Shown here one piece after another: positions 6,100 through 7,939 of a DNA stretch of 7,939 bases. The first letter of the stretch is position 1, and every line of letters starts with the position of its first letter. The notes beneath the pieces are model-generated. The model was not told the DNA's origin. It did not search any database and saw only the letters and a list, made by a program, of their open reading frames with translations. Source of the stretch: an uncultured Oscillibacter sp. (GTDB taxonomy: Bacteria; Bacillota; Clostridia; Oscillospirales; Oscillospiraceae); assembly GCA_946183175.1 (NCBI GenBank), contig CAMHBH010000101.1:1-7939 (forward strand), read 5' to 3'. The position numbers and the translations under genes are program-made.

Positions 6100-6230
6100 A
6101 AATCACAAAACTTTTGCCCCGCTTATCGAAAAGCGGGGCGAAAGTCTGAAATCCGATATTTTTCCTTTGATTTTCATGTTTGGAAACGGAAACGCAAAAA
6201 CGGGAAGTTTCCGGAAGCCTTATCGCAAAA
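6100..6230. repeat. Imperfect direct repeat, copy B
   Basis: The same three ordered blocks as copy A: AAATCACAAAA (6100-6110), GATATTTTTCCTTTGATTTT (from 6155), and a 24-nt block starting GTTTCCGGAAGCCTTATCGC (6207-6230). The last block runs across the modC stop codon, so the modC 3' end is part of the repeat. The terminator hairpin at 6111-6144 is inside this copy and has no equivalent in copy A. Confidence 0.45.
6111..6144 (-). terminator. Intrinsic terminator of the modBC operon
   Basis: CTTTTGCCCCGCTT (6111-6124) pairs with AAGCGGGGCGAAAG (6131-6144), 14 pairs with one T-G, loop ATCGAA. Read on the minus strand the stem is followed by TTTTGTGATTTTTTT, a good U-rich tail. It lies about 76 nt beyond the modC stop and well before the kinase promoter. 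Confidence 0.8.
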
Positions 6231-7263
6231 GGAGGATATCCTGCGGCCCGATGGAAACAGTCAAATTACGCTGGTCGGGCGTCGTGCGCCACGTATTCCG
6301 GTCAAGCTCCATTCTTAAGAGCGGCGCGTCGACGGAAGCCCCGTTCGGGCGAAGTAAGACTATCGTCGACGATACGTCCTCTATTACGCGCTCGACCGTG
6401 ACCGAAAACGTGTTGACAAGCGCGGGTTCCGTAATCCGCACCTGGTGGGCGCGGATTCCCACGCGCGTCAGGAGCGGCGGAATCGGGTAGGCCGAACGCA
6501 ATGTGACGCCCCATTCCGGGATGAAAATGGCGTTGTGGCGCGGAATCGCCCCGATGATGTTCTTGCACCCCGACAGCCGCGCCGCGCCTTCCGTGCCCGG
6601 GTGGTTTAACAGCCGTTCCGCCGAAATGACTTCCTGCGAGACGCCGTTTTCGAGTACGCACACGGAGGGGCAGTTCCGGTAGACTTCCCCCCGGTCGTGC
6701 GAGGCCCATATCACGGGCCCGTCGAAACCGCGGACGAAGTCGGAAAGCTCCTGTTCGAGACCGAATTTGAGGAAACTGTCGAGTGCCGACAGCGGCTCGT
6801 CGAGGAGTACGGCGGACGGGTGCGACGCCCATAAACGCGCAAGCGCCGTGCGCTGTCGTTCGAGTTCAGAGAGCTGGCGGGGCTTTTTGTCGGCGGCGTC
6901 GACGAGGCGGAAGCGGCGCAACGCGTCCACCGACACCCGCCCCCGGTCTGGCTTGGCCTCCACGGCGGCGGCGATATTCCCCTGTACTGTCAGGTGCGGG
7001 AACAGCGCGTAGCCCGGCGTGAGAAGGCCGATTTTGCGCTTTTGCGGCGGGAGGTTGACATGCCGGTAACTGTCGAACAGCGGTTCGCCGTCAATCATAA
7101 TCCGCCCCTCGTCGGGGTCGGACAGCCCCGCGATACAGCGTAATATTGCCGTTTTGCCGCTCCCGGTCGCGCCCAGCAAAGCTAGCGTACCCTCTCCGGC
7201 TTCCAACTGTGCGTCGAGGCGGAGACTGCCCACGGTTTTAATGATATCTACCCGGAGTTTCAC
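6220..7263 (-). CDS. modC: Molybdate ABC transporter ATP-binding protein, ModC-like, with altered Q-loop and signature motif
   Basis: This gene encodes 347 aa. An ATPase domain (1 to about 235) is followed by a TOBE/Mop-like C-terminal domain (about 236-347, starting GCKNIIGAI), as in clostridial ModC. Walker A is GATGSGKT (31-38), Walker B AVLLDEP (151-157) with Glu156, D-loop SALD (159-162), H-loop His189 in WASHD. Two motifs are abnormal. The Q-loop, normally FQ before a block like SYALFP, reads LLTPGYALFP, so the glutamine is Pro83. The ABC signature LSGGQ/E reads LSELERQR (131-138), so both glycines are gone. The frame is intact throughout and the sequence otherwise well kept. The start is a GTG at 7263-7261 overlapping the modB stop by 4 nt (GTGA), with AAGGAGG 7 nt upstream. 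The family drives molybdate (or related oxyanion) import with ModB and ModA. Whether this version hydrolyses ATP normally is open. Confidence 0.87.
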   Translation of the reverse strand: MKLRVDIIKTVGSLRLDAQLEAGEGTLALLGATGSGKTAILRCIAGLSDPDEGRIMIDGEPLFDSYRHVNLPPQKRKIGLLTPGYALFPHLTVQGNIAAAVEAKPDRGRVSVDALRRFRLVDAADKKPRQLSELERQRTALARLWASHPSAVLLDEPLSALDSFLKFGLEQELSDFVRGFDGPVIWASHDRGEVYRNCPSVCVLENGVSQEVISAERLLNHPGTEGAARLSGCKNIIGAIPRHNAIFIPEWGVTLRSAYPIPPLLTRVGIRAHQVRITEPALVNTFSVTVERVIEDVSSTIVLLRPNGASVDAPLLRMELDRNTWRTTPDQRNLTVSIGPQDILLLR

Positions 7264-7931
7264 AGCGTCTCCTCCTTGCCCACGTTTTCGAGTACGCCGA
7301 CGGCCAGCAGGCAGGCCCCCGACAGCAGAATACTGAGTACGACCCAGAACGCCGCCCCGGCCTCGTCGCTGCCGCTCCAACTCTGGTATAACGCCGTGGA
7401 GACGGTAGCCGTACGGGCGGGGATGTAGCCCGCGACCATCGTCGTGGCCCCGTACTCGCCCAGCGCCCGCGCGAAGGCGAGTACCGTCCCGGCGGCGACG
7501 CCGCCCCGGCATACGGGAAGCTGTACATTCCAGAAAATCCACGTCTCCGAGCGGCCCAGCGTCCGGGCGACATCCGTCAGGGCGCTGTCGAAGCGCGAGA
7601 ACGCCCCCCGCGCTACCCGGTACATCAGCGGGAACGACACCAGCGCCGACACCAGCGCGGCGGCGGGCCAGTTCATGACCAGGCGCGCGCCGAAGAACTG
7701 CCGGAGCCAGTAGCCGAGCATATGCCCGGGGCCGAAACAGCGCAGGAACAGCCAGCCAATCACCGGAGGCGGCAATACCAGTGTCAGAGTTAAGAGCGCG
7801 TCGAGGGCGCTCCGAAGCGCGGACTGCGGCAGGCGTGTCACCCGGTGGGCCGCGAACAGGCCCGCGAAAAAGACCAGAATCGTCGACAGCGACGCGATTC
7901 GCAGAGAGTTGAGCAGGGGAAACCAGTCCAT
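7260..7931 (-). CDS. modB: Molybdate ABC transporter permease ModB
   Basis: This gene encodes 223 aa, full length for ModB. About five membrane helices are visible (near residues 11-30, 46-68, 87-109, 140-166 and 192-214). LVLPPPVIGWLFL (51-63), SFPLMYRVARGAF (99-111) and the EAA-type coupling loop DVARTLGRSETWIFWNVQLP (120-139, with conserved Gly126) are hallmarks of the family, followed by AFARALGEYGATTMVAGYIP (152-171). ModB forms the homodimeric membrane channel that receives molybdate from ModA and is driven by ModC. The ATG at 7931 begins 8 nt from the window edge, so its ribosome site is only partly visible. The stop overlaps the modC GTG by 4 nt, indicating one operon. modA, usually next upstream, would be off the window. 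The oxyanion could also be tungstate. Confidence 0.93.
   Translation of the reverse strand: MDWFPLLNSLRIASLSTILVFFAGLFAAHRVTRLPQSALRSALDALLTLTLVLPPPVIGWLFLRCFGPGHMLGYWLRQFFGARLVMNWPAAALVSALVSFPLMYRVARGAFSRFDSALTDVARTLGRSETWIFWNVQLPVCRGGVAAGTVLAFARALGEYGATTMVAGYIPARTATVSTALYQSWSGSDEAGAAFWVVLSILLSGACLLAVGVLENVGKEETL
7271..7277 (-). promoter_or_regulatory. Ribosome binding site fixing the modC GTG start
   Basis: On the minus strand a consensus AAGGAGG lies 7 nt before GTG (7263-7261), inside the end of modB. It supports the GTG start rather than the longer in-frame ATG at 7542, which would overlap most of modB. Confidence 0.88.
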
Positions 7932-7939
7932 GCTACGCC

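Larger units (their letters stand above)
5819..6219. other. Non-coding AT-rich intergenic region between modC and the kinase gene
   Basis: These roughly 400 bases contain no credible gene; open frames here are short and run into the antisense of modC. Moving right from the kinase start it holds the ribosome site (5826-5830), the leader inverted repeat (5844-5865), the promoter (5905-5933), the operator-like repeat (5932-5957), repeat copy A, the hairpin at 6057-6098, and repeat copy B with the modBC terminator (6111-6144). Composition is sharply AT-rich compared with the flanking genes. A further 7-bp stem, CGGAAAC (6187-6193) with GTTTCCG (6207-6213), lies next to the modC stop. I recognise no riboswitch class or known small RNA. 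Confidence 0.75.

Noticed and set aside
5888..6219. A riboswitch (for example of the molybdenum-cofactor type) in the intergenic region
   Set aside because: The stems found are simple hairpins or a terminator. No multi-helix junction or known conserved loop sequence could be recognised by eye.
6167..6490. A small plus-strand gene starting in the intergenic region
   Set aside because: Most of it is antisense to the modC TOBE domain, it has no ribosome site, and its translation resembles nothing known.
7264..7542. An N-terminal extension of modC from an ATG at 7542
   Set aside because: The extra 93 residues are Arg/Gly-rich and overlap modB in another frame, while the GTG at 7263 has a consensus ribosome site and the usual 4-nt operon overlap.

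Overview
The window looks like a GC-rich chromosomal segment of a Gram-positive anaerobe in the Bacillota, probably a clostridium of the Oscillospirales type. This is an inference from gene content: an S-layer-homology (SLH) surface protein, a Cof-type HAD phosphatase, a larB/larE pair, a BvgS-like hybrid histidine kinase, and a molybdate transporter of the type common in gut clostridia. It also rests on the strong AGGAGG-type ribosome binding sites and sigma-A-like promoters. No mobile element, tRNA, rRNA or CRISPR array is visible.

Layout. Bases 2-652 (+) are the C-terminal end of an SLH protein, closed by a strong intrinsic terminator (656-684). A recognisable promoter (720-748) then drives a Cof-like HAD hydrolase (782-1624, +). 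This gene converges on a minus-strand block, and the two sides meet at a bidirectional terminator (1682-1713). Read in its own direction, the minus block runs from the hybrid sensor kinase (5818 to 3362) through larB (3272 to 2517) to larE (2516 to 1713). The two lar genes are directly abutted (TAA then ATG) and must form one translational unit. The kinase has its own good promoter (5905-5933), with an operator-like inverted repeat over the -35 box. The 89-nt gap between kinase and larB holds a hairpin without a U-tract, so read-through from kinase into larBE is possible but unproven. Bases 5934-6219 are AT-rich, with imperfect direct repeats and a terminator for the next operon. From there to the right edge runs the 3' part of a molybdate operon, modB (7931 to 7260) then modC (7263 to 6220), overlapping by 4 nt. 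modA would be expected just beyond the right edge.

How the genes work together. LarB (carboxylase/hydrolase acting on nicotinic acid adenine dinucleotide) and LarE (sacrificial sulfur transferase) perform the first two steps of nickel-pincer nucleotide (NPN) cofactor synthesis. LarC, which inserts nickel, and LarA or another NPN enzyme are not in the window. ModB and ModC form the membrane channel and ATPase of a molybdate importer. The hybrid kinase has an extracytoplasmic solute-binding domain and a C-terminal receiver, but no partner regulator is encoded here.

Most notable observations: (1) the ModC-like ATPase has lost the Q-loop glutamine and both glycines of the LSGG signature while keeping Walker A, Walker B, D-loop and H-loop; (2) larBE without larC/larA, placed behind a solute-sensing kinase; (3) a perfect 8-bp inverted repeat over the kinase -35 box and a second perfect inverted repeat in its leader; (4) diverged direct repeats between modC and the kinase. 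I do not see clear evidence of a wholly new multi-gene system. The transporter ATPase and the kinase-larBE arrangement are the best leads.
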